DNA of 64,000 nucleotides, taken from Citrobacter braakii. GTDB lineage: Bacteria; Pseudomonadota; Gammaproteobacteria; Enterobacterales; Enterobacteriaceae. The stretch is taken from assembly GCF_002075345.1 (NCBI RefSeq), contig NZ_NAEW01000009.1, forward strand, positions 62,001 to 126,000, given 5' to 3'. Below the pieces are notes generated by a model, which saw only the letters and a program-made list of their open reading frames with translations, had not been told where the DNA came from and did no database searches. This document shows, in pieces, positions 1-10,039 of the stretch. A program made the translations under genes and the position numbers. Every line of letters begins with the position of its first letter. Positions within the stretch are counted from its first letter, which is position 1.

Positions 1-1907
1 TAACCGCGAAATTAATTCGCGATGATTATGATCCGGAAAAATTACCATTATTTACTTATGACAATGGCATATTACGTGTTCAGGATGATGACAGCAGTAG
101 CGCCGATAAAATGGTCAATGAGGTTGTTGTTACCTGGCATGACCCTGTGACAAATAAAGATGATACGGTGCGGGCTAAAAATCTGGCATCCATCCAGTCT
201 GTGGGACTCATCAGCCAGTCAGTGGATTATAAAGCGATACCCACGCACGAACTGGCGTCCAGGGTTGCCCAGCGTGAACTGGAATCTGGCGTAAGTGGTC
301 TCACGCGTCTGGTTATTTTTATGGATCGCCGCGCCGGTATTCTGGCTCCGGCAGACTGTTTTCGTATTTCTGTGCCGGACCGGGGTATCAAAAATATGAT
401 CCTGCGGGTGGGGGGTATGCGTGAGCAGGATGACGGCAGTCTGAAGGTTACCGCGCTGCAGGATGTTTTTGGTCTGCCTTCTCAGTCCTACAGCAGTGGT
501 CAGCAGGACAGCCAGTGGATACCGCCTGACAATACGGCACATCCTGTCACGCTGCTGAAAGTAACGGAAATCCCCTATTATCTGCTGAGTACCGTCTTAA
601 GCGATCAGGATATTCAGCAACTCCCTGACGATGCCGGATATACAGGCGTCATGGCGTCATCACCGGGGAGTCAGGCAATCAATTACGAACTGCTGACGAG
701 GTCGGGTAACCAGGATTACAACAGAGCCGGGCTGGGTGACTGGACGCCCCTGACAGTTCTGCAGACTCCGCTGGGGCCGCTGGATACGAGGATTAACGTC
801 TCTGTTTCAGAACCGTGGCCAGTGGCAGGTGACAGTATCCTGATTGATGAAGAAATCGCGCTCATTCAGTCAGTCAACAATAACGATGGCAGTCTGACGC
901 TGGGGCGAGGGTGTGCTGATACGATACCCGCCGCTCATGCCGCCGGGGCCGTTGTCTGGTTTATAAGTAAAGAGATTGTTGTTGATCCCCAGGAATATCT
1001 GGCAGGCGAAGTTGTCAGCGTTAAATTACTGACCCGCACCTCGGCCAGTGTCCTGGCTGTAGCGGATGCCCCTGAAAACCGTATTACACTGTCCCACAGG
1101 CCGGAGCGTCCATATCCTCCGGGTAACCTGCGCATCAATAATCAGCCGGTTCAGACGGTCACGGGTACCGGGAGGATCACTTTCACCTGGTCGCATCGCG
1201 ATCGGGTTCTGCAGGGCAGCAGTCTGTTACCTACCCAGGGCGGCAATGTCGGGCCGGAGGCAGGTACCCGTTACCGGGTCAGACTATGTAAAGGTAATAC
1301 CACTCTCCGGGAGGAAATGACTGAAGGTACTTCGTGGTGCTATCCGCCGCAGTCCATGACGGCTGATGAGGCCGCCCATCTGCCCCGCTGGGAAGCCATT
1401 GACCGTTTCACGCTTTGCAGTCTGCGTGATGCTCTGGAAAGCTGGCAGGGATACAGTCTGTCGGTCAGCGTCTCATCGGGGTCGATTTTTGATGATGTGA
1501 CGCCGCCAGAACCACCCACACCGCCCGTTGACCCGGATAAGCCCGTCGACCCGGACATACCCGTTGACCCGGATAAACCTGTTGATCCAGATAAACCCGT
1601 TGACCCGGACAAACCTGTTGATCCAGATAAACCTGTTGACCCGGATAAACCTGTTGACCCGGATAAGCCAGACGACCGCCCGGATACACCGGAAAACCGC
1701 ATCAATGTTCGCGCGGTATATGGCAACACCCTGATTAAGGCAGGTATGGCGATACCCGCTAAAGCGCTCTCTGGCGATATCGTTAGTGGCGGTAATACGC
1801 TCAGTATCCCGGTAAAAGCTGTTTGCGGTACGACGCTGGACAGTGGCGCGGATTTACAAAAGCCCGTGAAAAGTGTTTACGGTTATTTATTAGTGACGGA
1901 GGTCTGA
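1..1907 (+). CDS. Phage tail tip/hub-like protein, 5' end outside window
   Basis: The reading frame is open from the first bases of the window, so the gene starts upstream and only its C-terminal ~635 residues are visible. The first ~130 visible residues (helical A-RELA-R-L stretch, then a beta-rich DCFRISVPDRG segment) resemble the 'putative phage tail protein' family found at tail tips of siphophages. A beta-rich middle part follows, then eight VDPD hexapeptide repeats and a ~60-residue C-terminal part with two similar VYGxxL-type motifs. This suggests a tail hub protein with an extended linker and a terminal module. The next gene follows after one base, as in a phage late operon. The family call is inferred from sequence appearance only. 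Confidence 0.6.
   Translation, partial: TAKLIRDDYDPEKLPLFTYDNGILRVQDDDSSSADKMVNEVVVTWHDPVTNKDDTVRAKNLASIQSVGLISQSVDYKAIPTHELASRVAQRELESGVSGLTRLVIFMDRRAGILAPADCFRISVPDRGIKNMILRVGGMREQDDGSLKVTALQDVFGLPSQSYSSGQQDSQWIPPDNTAHPVTLLKVTEIPYYLLSTVLSDQDIQQLPDDAGYTGVMASSPGSQAINYELLTRSGNQDYNRAGLGDWTPLTVLQTPLGPLDTRINVSVSEPWPVAGDSILIDEEIALIQSVNNNDGSLTLGRGCADTIPAAHAAGAVVWFISKEIVVDPQEYLAGEVVSVKLLTRTSASVLAVADAPENRITLSHRPERPYPPGNLRINNQPVQTVTGTGRITFTWSHRDRVLQGSSLLPTQGGNVGPEAGTRYRVRLCKGNTTLREEMTEGTSWCYPPQSMTADEAAHLPRWEAIDRFTLCSLRDALESWQGYSLSVSVSSGSIFDDVTPPEPPTPPVDPDKPVDPDIPVDPDKPVDPDKPVDPDKPVDPDKPVDPDKPVDPDKPDDRPDTPENRINVRAVYGNTLIKAGMAIPAKALSGDIVSGGNTLSIPVKAVCGTTLDSGADLQKPVKSVYGYLLVTEV
1524..1667 (+). repeat. 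Eight tandem 18-bp repeats coding for PVDPDK
   Basis: Eight consecutive 18-base units encode the hexapeptide P-V-D-P-D-K (the second ends in I). Two codon variants, gttgacccggat and gttgatccagat, partly alternate, as expected from duplication of dimer units. The repeat forms an acidic, proline-rich linker in the phage tail protein and is a likely site of copy-number change. Confidence 0.9.
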
Positions 1908-1908
1908 C

Positions 1909-3006
1909 ATGGCAGGCGCAAATCCCCTGGCAGCAATGAAGATTAAAGAGCTGATTAGTTTTAAACAGATTACACCGGGTGAGCTGGGCCAGTATCCGGT
2001 ACTGGCGTTAAATAACTGTGGTATCACTGCAGTCAATGGTATTTCAAATAATCCCACGACGTTCAGTATCGGGCAGATGACGGTACTGGGGAACACCTTT
2101 TATGGTCTTGTGGGTAAAACGCAGACCCGGCAGCGAGTCAGCTATGTTGATATTCTGCTTCTGAAAGACCCGAGCCAGCTGAAGCAGAAAGCGGTTCAGG
2201 TGGGAATACGGTTAACCCAGAGTGCGGTACCTGCCAGTCAGCGCGGTGAAAAAATGTTAAACATTGTCAATAATTCGTCCATATCCACCCAGCCCATAGC
2301 GGGTACGCTTACTGAGGACAGCAGCGCTTATTATGAAGTCGTTGTAAGCGCTGCCAGCAACAACATTCTTACAGCGCAGGCATTCGTTAATAAGCAGTCT
2401 GTCCTGACTGCCACACGACCCATCCAGCAGGGTTACCCGCTTCTTCTCCGTGTGGGAATAGACAGCGCTGGCTTCACGGTAGCGTCTGCTGATGGTTTTA
2501 CCTTCATGCTCGATGATATCTACATCGCCGAACTGGACTACAACAGCGACGGAACGGTAACGCCGCAACTGCTGGGTAATCTCACCCTGGAGCCGTTCAC
2601 CGTTGCCAGCTACAGCGGGGATAAGCACACCAACACGAAAAATCAGGATATCGTGACGGCGTTAAACACCCTCGACCCCAACAACGACCTGGGCGTACTG
2701 GCAATTAAACCTGTTGAACAACCCGCGAGCGTGACGTTTAACGTTCCGGACATTGCCGGAAAGTCAATACTGGGGGCGTCGCTGAATATCGTCTATAAAG
2801 ACTCCATTGCGCCCAATAACCGCCTTAACTACCAGATAACGGAAGGCACCACGCAGCTTGCGGCAGAAACCATCACCGAACGAAACGCCGATACCACAGG
2901 TTACACCACATTCAGCAAAATACTGACCACGCCGGAAGGTGGTGGAGACTGGAATGCGGATAACCTGAAATTTAAGCTGGATATGGTTAACAAAGGAGTG
3001 GAATAA
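1909..3006 (+). CDS. Phage structural protein of unknown function
   Basis: A 365-residue protein starting one base after the upstream tail gene (tga-c-atg) with a GGAGG-like ribosome site in the end of that gene. No signal peptide or membrane segment is seen. The sequence is rich in beta-strand-type residues, Thr, Asn and Ser, typical of virion surface or tail-associated proteins. I do not recognise a named family. Its position after the tail hub gene and at the end of the phage-like stretch suggests a tail-tip or distal-tail component, or a receptor-contacting protein. It is the last phage-type gene before the core gene treA. Confidence 0.5.
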   Translation: MAGANPLAAMKIKELISFKQITPGELGQYPVLALNNCGITAVNGISNNPTTFSIGQMTVLGNTFYGLVGKTQTRQRVSYVDILLLKDPSQLKQKAVQVGIRLTQSAVPASQRGEKMLNIVNNSSISTQPIAGTLTEDSSAYYEVVVSAASNNILTAQAFVNKQSVLTATRPIQQGYPLLLRVGIDSAGFTVASADGFTFMLDDIYIAELDYNSDGTVTPQLLGNLTLEPFTVASYSGDKHTNTKNQDIVTALNTLDPNNDLGVLAIKPVEQPASVTFNVPDIAGKSILGASLNIVYKDSIAPNNRLNYQITEGTTQLAAETITERNADTTGYTTFSKILTTPEGGGDWNADNLKFKLDMVNKGVE

Positions 3007-3341
3007 CAACCAACCATCTCGCGCGTTACTGTAATTAATTTTCAATATGTGAAAGGGATTTCGCTTCTCATTTATCGCGCGGATCGTGTTTATTTATCGC
3101 GCGGCGCATCAGTTTGAGCCAAGGCGGGAAGATGGCGTAGCAGCAATGCAGATGCCACAAGCTGGGCAAACATCCGTCTTGTCAGTGGCATAATTGTTAT
3201 CCTGAAGGTGATAAAATCGCTATATATTTACATATACAGCGAATAAAAACATGTTCAGAATCAATTTCTCACGGATGAAAACCCGGAATACCCCATAAGG
3301 GCTAGATGGCGTAGAGACAACAGGAATGGCGAAATATAAGC
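3007..3341. other. Prophage-chromosome junction region without genes
   Basis: No credible coding frame is seen. The stretch holds a direct repeat of the 12-mer TTTATCGCGCGG (3071-3082 and 3093-3104, 22 bp apart) and two copies of GATGGCGTAG (3131 and 3305). The boundary between phage and core DNA must lie here, but an attachment site cannot be named without the other prophage end. Confidence 0.5.
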
Positions 3342-3344
3342 CAG

Positions 3345-3370
3345 AAAAAATCCGCGACGCAGCGCGGATT
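3345..3370 (-). terminator. Intrinsic terminator of treA
   Basis: Inverted repeat AATCCGCG / CGCGGATT (3349-3370) with a six-base loop. Read on the minus strand it is followed by a run of T, and it lies 30 bp beyond the treA stop codon. Confidence 0.8.
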
Positions 3371-3399
3371 CGGGGAGTAAAACGCTTCAGGTAACGGCG

Positions 3400-5112
3400 T
3401 TAAGACGTCGGCTGAGCCTGTTTTTTAGGCTCGACTGGCGTGGTACTTGCCGGGGCCGGGCGCGATGCGGGCACGCTGTCACAGGGCTTTTCTTTGGCGC
3501 AGATCAGGTCGAGCATTTTTAGCGTTACGCCGTTGGTCCAGCCAAAACCATCCTGCAACGGATATTCGCCGCCGCCTCCGCCAGTGCCTGTGCTACTCAC
3601 GTCATACTTTTCAACCAGCTTTTTCTCACGATCGTAGGTGTGCTGCACGTTGGTGAGGAATCGCCAGGTCACGTCCATGGCGACATTATCCTGACCATAA
3701 TTCTGTAATCCCGATGCGGCGACCCACTGGAGCGGGGCCCAGCCGTTGGGAGCATCCCACTGCTGGCCGCTTTTCACCGACGTGGTGGCCAGGCCGCCGG
3801 GTTGCAGCAAATGCGCCTGGGTTGCCGCGGCCACTTTACTGGCGCGATCTTTTGCTGCTGCATTGACATACAACGGGAACAAGGCGGCGGCCGTGAGTTG
3901 GTTACGTACTTTGTGGCTCTTCAGATCGTAATCGGCATACCAGCCTTCTTTGTCGTTCCACAGGTGCTTTTCGATCCCTTTTTGTCGGGCATTAGCGAAG
4001 CCTTCATATTGTGCAGCTTTGGCATTATCCCCGGCGGCCTTGCTGGCGAGGGCGATCATCTTTTCCATTTTGTACATCAACGCATTGAGATCGACTGGAA
4101 CAATGCTGGTGGTGCGTAGGGTGCCTAGTTGATTGGGGTTATCCATCCAGCGGGAACTAAAGTCCCAACCCGACGCGGCGGCAGAACGCAGGTCGCGGTA
4201 GATTTCTGTGGCCGGTCGGTTCGGATTGCTTTTCGCTGTGGCGATATCCTCCACCCAAGACTCTGGCCGCGGCGTATCGCGGTCATCCCAGTAGCGATTC
4301 AAAATGGTGCCGTCATCCAGTTTAACCACGCGCTTATTCTGCTGACCGGGCTGGAGCGTTTCGACGCCTTCCATCCAGTAGGTGTATTCTTTGAGCATCT
4401 GCGGGAGGTATTTTTTCAGCGCGTCATCCCCGTCATGCTGCGCCAGCAGTTCCACCATAAAGGCAAAGAATGGCGGTTGAGAACGGCTCAGATAGTAGGT
4501 GCGGTTGCCGTTAGGAATGTGCCCCCAGGAATCAATCTCGTAAGCGAAGTTTGCCACCATGTCGGAGACCTTATCCCAGTGATTGCTCTCGGCAAGCCCC
4601 AGCATGGTGAAATAGCTGTCCCAATAATATATTTCGCGAAAACGCCCGCCAGGCACGACATACGGTTCCGGGAGCGGCAGCAGAGAGTCCCATTTTTCAG
4701 CGTCGGTTGTCGAACGAGTGAGTACCGGCCACAGTCCGTCAATATGCTCGCGCAGCGATTGCCCGGCTGGAGGGACGTATTTCTCGCCAGCTTTCGGCAA
4801 GGTGAAATTCACTTCCACAAAATGACGTAAGTCGAATCCGGACTGATTTTTCTGCATCCGGTAATCGGCAAGGATCATTAATGGATCGCTGTTAGGGACG
4901 GCGTCAGCAAAGGTTTTCTGGTCAGGAAACAGTTTGGCCGTTTGTACATCGTTAAACAGTGGGCCAAGCAAAATATCAGGCGGCTGAGGCGTTGCGGTTG
5001 GCGCGTCCTCGGCGTTGACGGCAAAAGAGGAAAGGGCAAAAAAGGTGCTTGCGAGCGTCAGTTTTATTGCAACAGAGAGCAGGCCTGGATGGCGAGTTGC
5101 AGGCGTTATCAT
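3400..5112 (-). CDS. treA: Periplasmic trehalase
   Basis: A 570-residue GH37 trehalase that hydrolyses alpha,alpha-trehalose to two glucose molecules in the periplasm, letting cells use trehalose at high osmolarity. An N-terminal Sec signal peptide of about 34 residues ends at VNAED. Both trehalase signatures are present: [14 protein letters not shown] in the first third and [10 protein letters not shown] near residue 450. A glycine-rich [10 protein letters not shown] motif follows. Nearly the whole sequence matches E. coli TreA as I remember it, and the length agrees (565 in E. coli). It stands alone, with its own terminator downstream and 171 bp upstream. The start is preceded by a GGAG-type site (ctaaggagattaacc). 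Confidence 0.97.
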   Translation of the reverse strand: MITPATRHPGLLSVAIKLTLASTFFALSSFAVNAEDAPTATPQPPDILLGPLFNDVQTAKLFPDQKTFADAVPNSDPLMILADYRMQKNQSGFDLRHFVEVNFTLPKAGEKYVPPAGQSLREHIDGLWPVLTRSTTDAEKWDSLLPLPEPYVVPGGRFREIYYWDSYFTMLGLAESNHWDKVSDMVANFAYEIDSWGHIPNGNRTYYLSRSQPPFFAFMVELLAQHDGDDALKKYLPQMLKEYTYWMEGVETLQPGQQNKRVVKLDDGTILNRYWDDRDTPRPESWVEDIATAKSNPNRPATEIYRDLRSAAASGWDFSSRWMDNPNQLGTLRTTSIVPVDLNALMYKMEKMIALASKAAGDNAKAAQYEGFANARQKGIEKHLWNDKEGWYADYDLKSHKVRNQLTAAALFPLYVNAAAKDRASKVAAATQAHLLQPGGLATTSVKSGQQWDAPNGWAPLQWVAASGLQNYGQDNVAMDVTWRFLTNVQHTYDREKKLVEKYDVSSTGTGGGGGEYPLQDGFGWTNGVTLKMLDLICAKEKPCDSVPASRPAPASTTPVEPKKQAQPTS

Positions 5113-5283
5113 CGGTTAATCTCCTTAGGGTGTGCCGAAGCAGCGGCATTTACCATGAGAAAACCTTAGTTCAGGATCGACCGTTGCGCGTGATCGACGC
5201 CCCATTTTGCGAATAAACAGACATTTCCCGACGCGAATCGAAAAGATGCACACCCTTTGTCGGCAAAGGGCGTGCAACCGACA

Positions 5284-6714
5284 TCAGTCCGCGCGGGTTA
5301 TCCGCTGGGCCACGCTGTCAAGGGTCAGGGTATCACCCATCGTGATACTCTCGATGGCCTCGCCTTGCTGACATAACCAACATAACCCCATTGCACGGGC
5401 GATAATCGCCGGGTGGGACGCTTCGCTCCCGTCCCGCAGGCAGATGCCTTTGATGGTCTTCGGATCGAGTTGCAGCACCGTAGATGGATAGATGACCTCC
5501 GCGACCAAAATAGTGGGGCGGATGAACGCGGGAATTTGTGCAGTCTCTCCCGTTAAATACTGCAGAGAACGAGACAACAAATCTTCAATATCGATGTATC
5601 GCGCCTGCAGGTAAGGATCGTCGAGCTGTAAATACTGCTGGCTGAGATCGCTCAGCACCTGATGCCAGGCCCAGGCCGCGCTGCACTGCGTTTCACGCAT
5701 TAGATCACAAGCCATATCGAACAGATCCGGATCGTCCAACAGCGTGTGGTGACCGGAGAAAATAGCGGCGATATCTGCGGAATATCTCTCTTCTGCAAGC
5801 GCGGTTAGCTCGCTTAAGTCGTTCAGCGTGCTTTGGATAGCGACCCGTAACCGTTGCTGCTCAATCTGGAGTGAGGCTACAGGCTGCTGGCTTACCTGTG
5901 GTGAGAACGGTGTGTAACAGAATGCCGTCCCCGTGACCTGTGAGGGAACCTTCGTCACCACGGTATCAGCATGCGCGGGCTCGAGCGATTCACCAAAATT
6001 CTCAGCCGCCAGCTGTTTGAATGCGGCCAGCGCATCCTCTGCCTGTTCGCCCTTGGCAATCAGGCGCAGCGTGTCGTTACAGCGTACCTGCAGCAGGGCA
6101 ATCTGATTCAGGCTATCAGGGACGACGCACTTGCCATTTTTCTCCAGCCACATATCGGCGTTAAAGCCAGACAGCGCGGAAACCAGCCGGGAAGCCGGAC
6201 GCACATGAATGCCGTTTGGGTTTTTCACCACAATGGCCACTGAATGAGCATCTGCATCGGGCGCGAATTCGGCAGATGTCGGCTTTGCTGCAGATGACGA
6301 AGGTAAACCCAGTTGCTCACATTTGGCATCGAGGGCGTTCATGGCATCACAGATGACCCGCTCGATGTCAGCACCTGCGGCAGCGCTAACCGTTGCGGCG
6401 AGCGTGCCTTCGACCAGCGGCGCGGCGCACAAACGTACTTTGGCGGCAATGGCCGGATCGAGCAGTTCCAGCGCGGTTTCCGCACTCAGTAGCGCACTAC
6501 CGATATCCATCATCACCAGCACGTGATCCGTATCGGCCACGGACTCAATGGCTTCCATCACCTTGATAGGATCGGTGCCAATCGGATTCTCTGGATCGTC
6601 AATGCCTGCGGCAATAGCGATTTTGCAACCATCACCCATTAACATCTGCCGGGCTAGCGCGCCGACGCCTTCGCCCAACTGGGCGCTGTGAGAAACAATA
6701 ACCAGGTTTACCAT
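5284..6714 (-). CDS. dhaM: DhaM, PTS phosphodonor subunit of dihydroxyacetone kinase
   Basis: A 476-residue multiphosphoryl protein that accepts phosphate from the PTS and passes it to ADP bound on DhaL. Three domains are visible: a mannose-type EIIA domain (His-9 in VIVSHS), an HPr-like domain (His in NPNGIHVRPASRL near residue 171) and an EI N-terminal domain (His in GSEASHPAIIARAMG near 435). This is the E. coli arrangement and length. It is the last gene of dhaK-dhaL-dhaM, with 10 bp separating it from dhaL. Cytoplasmic. Confidence 0.96.
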   Translation of the reverse strand: MVNLVIVSHSAQLGEGVGALARQMLMGDGCKIAIAAGIDDPENPIGTDPIKVMEAIESVADTDHVLVMMDIGSALLSAETALELLDPAIAAKVRLCAAPLVEGTLAATVSAAAGADIERVICDAMNALDAKCEQLGLPSSSAAKPTSAEFAPDADAHSVAIVVKNPNGIHVRPASRLVSALSGFNADMWLEKNGKCVVPDSLNQIALLQVRCNDTLRLIAKGEQAEDALAAFKQLAAENFGESLEPAHADTVVTKVPSQVTGTAFCYTPFSPQVSQQPVASLQIEQQRLRVAIQSTLNDLSELTALAEERYSADIAAIFSGHHTLLDDPDLFDMACDLMRETQCSAAWAWHQVLSDLSQQYLQLDDPYLQARYIDIEDLLSRSLQYLTGETAQIPAFIRPTILVAEVIYPSTVLQLDPKTIKGICLRDGSEASHPAIIARAMGLCWLCQQGEAIESITMGDTLTLDSVAQRITRAD

Positions 6715-6724
6715 CGCTTTATCC

Positions 6725-7357
6725 TTACTCTCTGGACGCCTGAGCCAGCATTTGCATCATAAACATTACGGACGTTGCGCCGGGATCCTGATGCCCAATG
6801 CTGCGCTCACCGAGATAGCTGGCGCGGCCTTTGCGGGCCTGCATGGTGATGGTGCTTTGCGCTGCTGCTTCCGCTTGTTGGCTTGCCGCTTCCAGCGCCG
6901 CCTGTACGCTCAGCTTTTGCTCGCAGGATTGGCGTAAAGATTCCACTACCGGCAGCCAGACATCGCACATGGTTTTGTCGCCAGGTTCAGCTTTACCGCG
7001 GCTAATCACACCTTCCGCGCCATCACGAATCATTTGATACAACTCCTCAAGCGTCAGGCTTTGATGAGCCTGGGTCACCTGGGCGGCGCGGATAAAAAAG
7101 GTACCAAACAGTGGACCGCTGGCCCCCCCGACGCTTGAGAGCAGCACCATGCCGGTGTTTTTCAAAATAAAACCAATGTCTTTATCGGCGATGGACGGCA
7201 GCTTTTCGACGACTTTGCTAAAGCCGCGGTGCATGTTCAGACCGTGGTCGGCATCACCAATTTCCCGATCAAGACCGGTGAGAAAATCACTTTCGGTGGT
7301 GAAGATCTCACCGCAGCGATAGAGCCAGTTAACAATTTGTGTTCTGTTGAGGGACAT
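6725..7357 (-). CDS. dhaL: DhaL, ADP-binding subunit of dihydroxyacetone kinase
   Basis: A 210-residue subunit that carries tightly bound ADP as a phosphorylation coenzyme; it receives phosphate from DhaM and transfers it to dihydroxyacetone held by DhaK. The conserved DREIGDADHGLNM motif with its Mg-coordinating Asp residues is at residues ~30-40. The glycine loop SSVGGASGPLFG and the GDKTMCDVW segment are also present. The second of two adjacent ATG codons gives the known length and better spacing to AAGGAG. In E. coli DhaL also modulates the activator DhaR, but no dhaR lies next to this operon. Confidence 0.96.
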   Translation of the reverse strand: MSLNRTQIVNWLYRCGEIFTTESDFLTGLDREIGDADHGLNMHRGFSKVVEKLPSIADKDIGFILKNTGMVLLSSVGGASGPLFGTFFIRAAQVTQAHQSLTLEELYQMIRDGAEGVISRGKAEPGDKTMCDVWLPVVESLRQSCEQKLSVQAALEAASQQAEAAAQSTITMQARKGRASYLGERSIGHQDPGATSVMFMMQMLAQASRE

Positions 7358-7368
7358 CATGTATCTCC

Positions 7369-8439
7369 TTATTTACCCCAGTTGAGAGCAGGGGTGTGAA
7401 CCGGTGCATCCCATAAGCTCAGCGTGTCGTCATCCACCTGTAACAGGGTGATTGAGAAGCCGGTCATATCCAGAGAGGTACAGTAAGAACCGATCAGGTT
7501 GCGCTCAATGACGATGCCGGCGTCCTGGCAACGGCTTTCGAGGCGGTTATACACGCCGAAGAGTTCTGACAGCGGCGTCGCACCGAGATTATTGACCAGC
7601 GCAATGACGCGATCGCCGCTTTGCAACGCGCGCTTGCTTTCTTTGCCTTCCTGCCACGCGCCCTGAACGTTGTCCCAGTGGCGGAGCGTACGGCTGTAGT
7701 TGCCGTTTTCCAGCAGGGTATCGAACATTTCATCAACGGTCTGATCGAGGGAAGTGAAGGTGCGGCGGTCAATGCCCGGTTCCCCGTGGATACCCACGCC
7801 AAACTCCATTTCGTTATCCTGCAACGTGAACGACGGTTGTCCGGCGGCCGGAACGGTACAGGCGCCAATGGCTATCCCAATGGAGTGGCCCTGATTATTC
7901 AGTTTACGACCCAGCGCCGCACAGACTTCCAGTGAGTCACCGCGTTCGGCGGCCGCGCCGACCAGTTTTTCGATCAATACGGTATTCGCCACACCACGAC
8001 GACCGGCGGTATACAGACTGTCTTTCACCGCCACGTCGTCATCCACTACCATGGTGGTGACTTTGACGCCGCTTTCATGCAACAGCTCGGTGGCGGTTTC
8101 GAAATTAAGAATATCGCCGGTGTAATTTTTGATGATCAGCAGTACGCCTTCGCCGCCATCAATTTGCATGGCGCATTCGAACATTTTATCCGGCGTGGGT
8201 GAGGTAAAAATTTCACCCGGGCAGGCACCAGAGAGCATGCCCTGACCAATATAGCCGCAGTGCATAGGCTCGTGTCCGCTGCCGCCGCCGGAAAGCAGCG
8301 CCACTTTGCCCATTACCGGCGCATCTGCGCGGGTGACATATACCGGATCCTGATGCAGTGCCAGGGAAGGATACGCTTTCGCCAGTCCGGCGAGTTGTTC
8401 AGTCAGTACGTCTTCAACACGGTTAATCAATTTTTTCAT
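7369..8439 (-). CDS. dhaK: DhaK, dihydroxyacetone-binding subunit
   Basis: A 356-residue subunit that binds dihydroxyacetone covalently through a histidine (in [11 protein letters not shown] near residue 218) so that DhaL-ADP-bound phosphate can be transferred, giving dihydroxyacetone phosphate. The [16 protein letters not shown] phosphate/substrate loop is at residues ~50-65. Length and sequence match E. coli DhaK. It is first in the operon, and dhaL follows after 11 bp. Two matching operator-like palindromes lie 150-200 bp upstream. In E. coli dhaR is divergent from dhaK; here that position is empty and a glutamate dehydrogenase gene follows. Confidence 0.96.
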   Translation of the reverse strand: MKKLINRVEDVLTEQLAGLAKAYPSLALHQDPVYVTRADAPVMGKVALLSGGGSGHEPMHCGYIGQGMLSGACPGEIFTSPTPDKMFECAMQIDGGEGVLLIIKNYTGDILNFETATELLHESGVKVTTMVVDDDVAVKDSLYTAGRRGVANTVLIEKLVGAAAERGDSLEVCAALGRKLNNQGHSIGIAIGACTVPAAGQPSFTLQDNEMEFGVGIHGEPGIDRRTFTSLDQTVDEMFDTLLENGNYSRTLRHWDNVQGAWQEGKESKRALQSGDRVIALVNNLGATPLSELFGVYNRLESRCQDAGIVIERNLIGSYCTSLDMTGFSITLLQVDDDTLSLWDAPVHTPALNWGK

Positions 8440-8590
8440 TATTTATGCTCCGCAGACAGTCCTGGATGGCTGCCAGATTCGGGCAGTCATCTGATGTAGG
8501 GTATCGGGTTATACAACGCCACGGCGACTGCTCGCTGCCGATAAGGTAATTTTGCACACGGGTTGGCAAAAGAAAATTGCTGTAATGGGC

Positions 8591-8636
8591 GTTTCAATAC
8601 GAAACGTAGCAACATAATAATGTTCCGTATTGGAAC
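8591..8636. promoter_or_regulatory. Paired palindromic operators upstream of dhaKLM
   Basis: GTTTCAATACGAAAC (8591-8605) and GTTCCGTATTGGAAC (8622-8636) are both GTTYC-N5-GRAAC palindromes. Inverting the second gives 13 of 15 identities to the first. Their centres are 31 bp apart, about three helical turns. Two such sites upstream of dhaK fit an enhancer-binding-type regulator such as DhaR, but the assignment is inference. Confidence 0.6.
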
Positions 8637-8711
8637 GTCATGGTGCATAAAACAGCGAAAATGAGAGGTTGGGCCGTATTTGGCCGGGAAGCTGATTCAC
8701 GGGTGTTTATG

Positions 8712-8744
8712 GAAAACAAACCACCTGCAGAGCAGGTGGTTTGT
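8712..8744 (-). terminator. Terminator of the glutamate dehydrogenase gene
   Basis: A perfect 13-bp stem (ACAAACCACCTGC and its complement, 8716-8744) with a three-base loop AGA. On the minus strand it is followed by TTTTCC, 20 bp beyond the stop codon of the gene at 8765. Confidence 0.85.
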
Positions 8745-8764
8745 AGGCAAGGTCGATTTCGGCG

Positions 8765-10039
8765 TTAGCCCGGATAAATTCCGCGATCTTTACGTGCCAG
8801 CAGAATGCGTTCGCAGGCAACAATGTAGGCTGCCGTACGCAGTGAGCAGGATTTCTCTGCCGCTTTTTCCCACACGTGTACCATCGCATCGGTCATGATT
8901 TTGTCCATGCGATTGTTAATCTCTTCTTCGCTCCAGAAGAAGCTAGCCATGTCCTGAACCCATTCGAAGTAGCTGACGGTTACGCCGCCGGCGTTACAAA
9001 CAACGTCTGGGACAACCACGATACCGCGGCTTGCCAGAACGTCGTCGGCGTCCGGATAGGTTGGGCCGTTAGCGCCTTCGAGTACCAGTTTACAGGTCAG
9101 CGTTTCCGCGCGGTGACGGGTGATCTGGCCTTCGAGCGCGGCCGGGATCAGAATATCCATCTCCAGGCTCCAGAAGGCTTCGCTGGCAATGGTTTCAGCG
9201 CCCGGGAAACCGGCAATCTGTTTGTGCTCCAGTTGCCAGGCAGACAACGCGGCCATGTCGATACCCGTTGAGTTAAACAGCGTTGCGGTGTGATCCTGAA
9301 TCGCGACCACGCGTGCTCCTGCTGCCGCGAACAGGCGGGCGGCTTCGCTGCCGACGTTACCAAAACCTTGCACCGCTACGCGAGCGCCTTCAACGTCGAT
9401 GTTGGCACGACGCGCCACTTCCAGACCGCTGACGAAAACACCACGACCGGTGGCTTTATCACGGCCTAACGAGCCGCCGAGGTGAATAGGTTTACCGGTG
9501 ACCACGCTGGTCACGGTGGTGCCGTGGTTCATGGAGTAGGTATCCATCATCCAGGCCATTACTTTTCCGTTAGTCCCCACATCCGGCGCAGGAATGTCTT
9601 TCTGCGGCCCGATGATAATGCCGATTTCGCTGGTATAACGGCGGGTTAAACGCTCCAGTTCACCTTCGGAAAGCGAGAACGGATCGACGCGCACACCACC
9701 TTTCGCACCGCCGTACGGCAGGTTCAACGCTGCGCATTTGATGGTCATCCATGCGGACAGGGCCATCACTTCATTAAGATCAACATCAGGATGATAACGC
9801 ACACCGCCTTTGCCCGGCCCGCGGGAGAGGTTATGTTGCACGCGATACCCTTCAAAATGACGGATAGTACCGTCATCCATCTGCACCGGGATATCGACAA
9901 TCAGCGCGCGTTTTGGGTGGCGCAGGGTATCCACCCAATGGGAAAGTTCGCCCAGGTAAGGGGCCACACGCTCGATTTGTTGCAGGTAGGTATTCCAGGC
10001 AGATGTGCTGCTATCTGAAGCGTAAGATAACTTATCCAT
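8765..10039 (-). CDS. Glutamate dehydrogenase, second (catabolic-type) enzyme
   Basis: A 424-residue Glu/Leu/Phe/Val dehydrogenase family enzyme, expected to interconvert glutamate with 2-oxoglutarate and ammonia. The N-terminal dimerisation/catalytic domain contains the signature [14 protein letters not shown] with the catalytic lysine (~residue 115). The Rossmann domain carries [17 protein letters not shown]. The length (~420) and sequence type are those of NAD-linked enzymes of the RocG/GudB and animal class, not the ~447-residue NADP-linked biosynthetic GdhA of enterics. A similar gene sits near treA in Salmonella, as I recall. It stands alone, with its own terminator and 320 bp of AT-rich upstream DNA. 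Confidence 0.9.
   Translation of the reverse strand: MDKLSYASDSSTSAWNTYLQQIERVAPYLGELSHWVDTLRHPKRALIVDIPVQMDDGTIRHFEGYRVQHNLSRGPGKGGVRYHPDVDLNEVMALSAWMTIKCAALNLPYGGAKGGVRVDPFSLSEGELERLTRRYTSEIGIIIGPQKDIPAPDVGTNGKVMAWMMDTYSMNHGTTVTSVVTGKPIHLGGSLGRDKATGRGVFVSGLEVARRANIDVEGARVAVQGFGNVGSEAARLFAAAGARVVAIQDHTATLFNSTGIDMAALSAWQLEHKQIAGFPGAETIASEAFWSLEMDILIPAALEGQITRHRAETLTCKLVLEGANGPTYPDADDVLASRGIVVVPDVVCNAGGVTVSYFEWVQDMASFFWSEEEINNRMDKIMTDAMVHVWEKAAEKSCSLRTAAYIVACERILLARKDRGIYPG

Noticed and set aside
1524-1667. Short tandem repeats considered as a CRISPR array
   Set aside because: There are no spacers; the 18-bp units are contiguous and in frame within a phage tail gene.
3071-3104. Direct repeat TTTATCGCGCGG considered as a phage attachment site
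   Set aside because: Both copies lie on the same side of the phage genes, 22 bp apart, so they cannot be attL and attR.
4129-4830. 233-codon plus-strand frame
   Set aside because: Antisense to treA; no ribosome site and no domain features.
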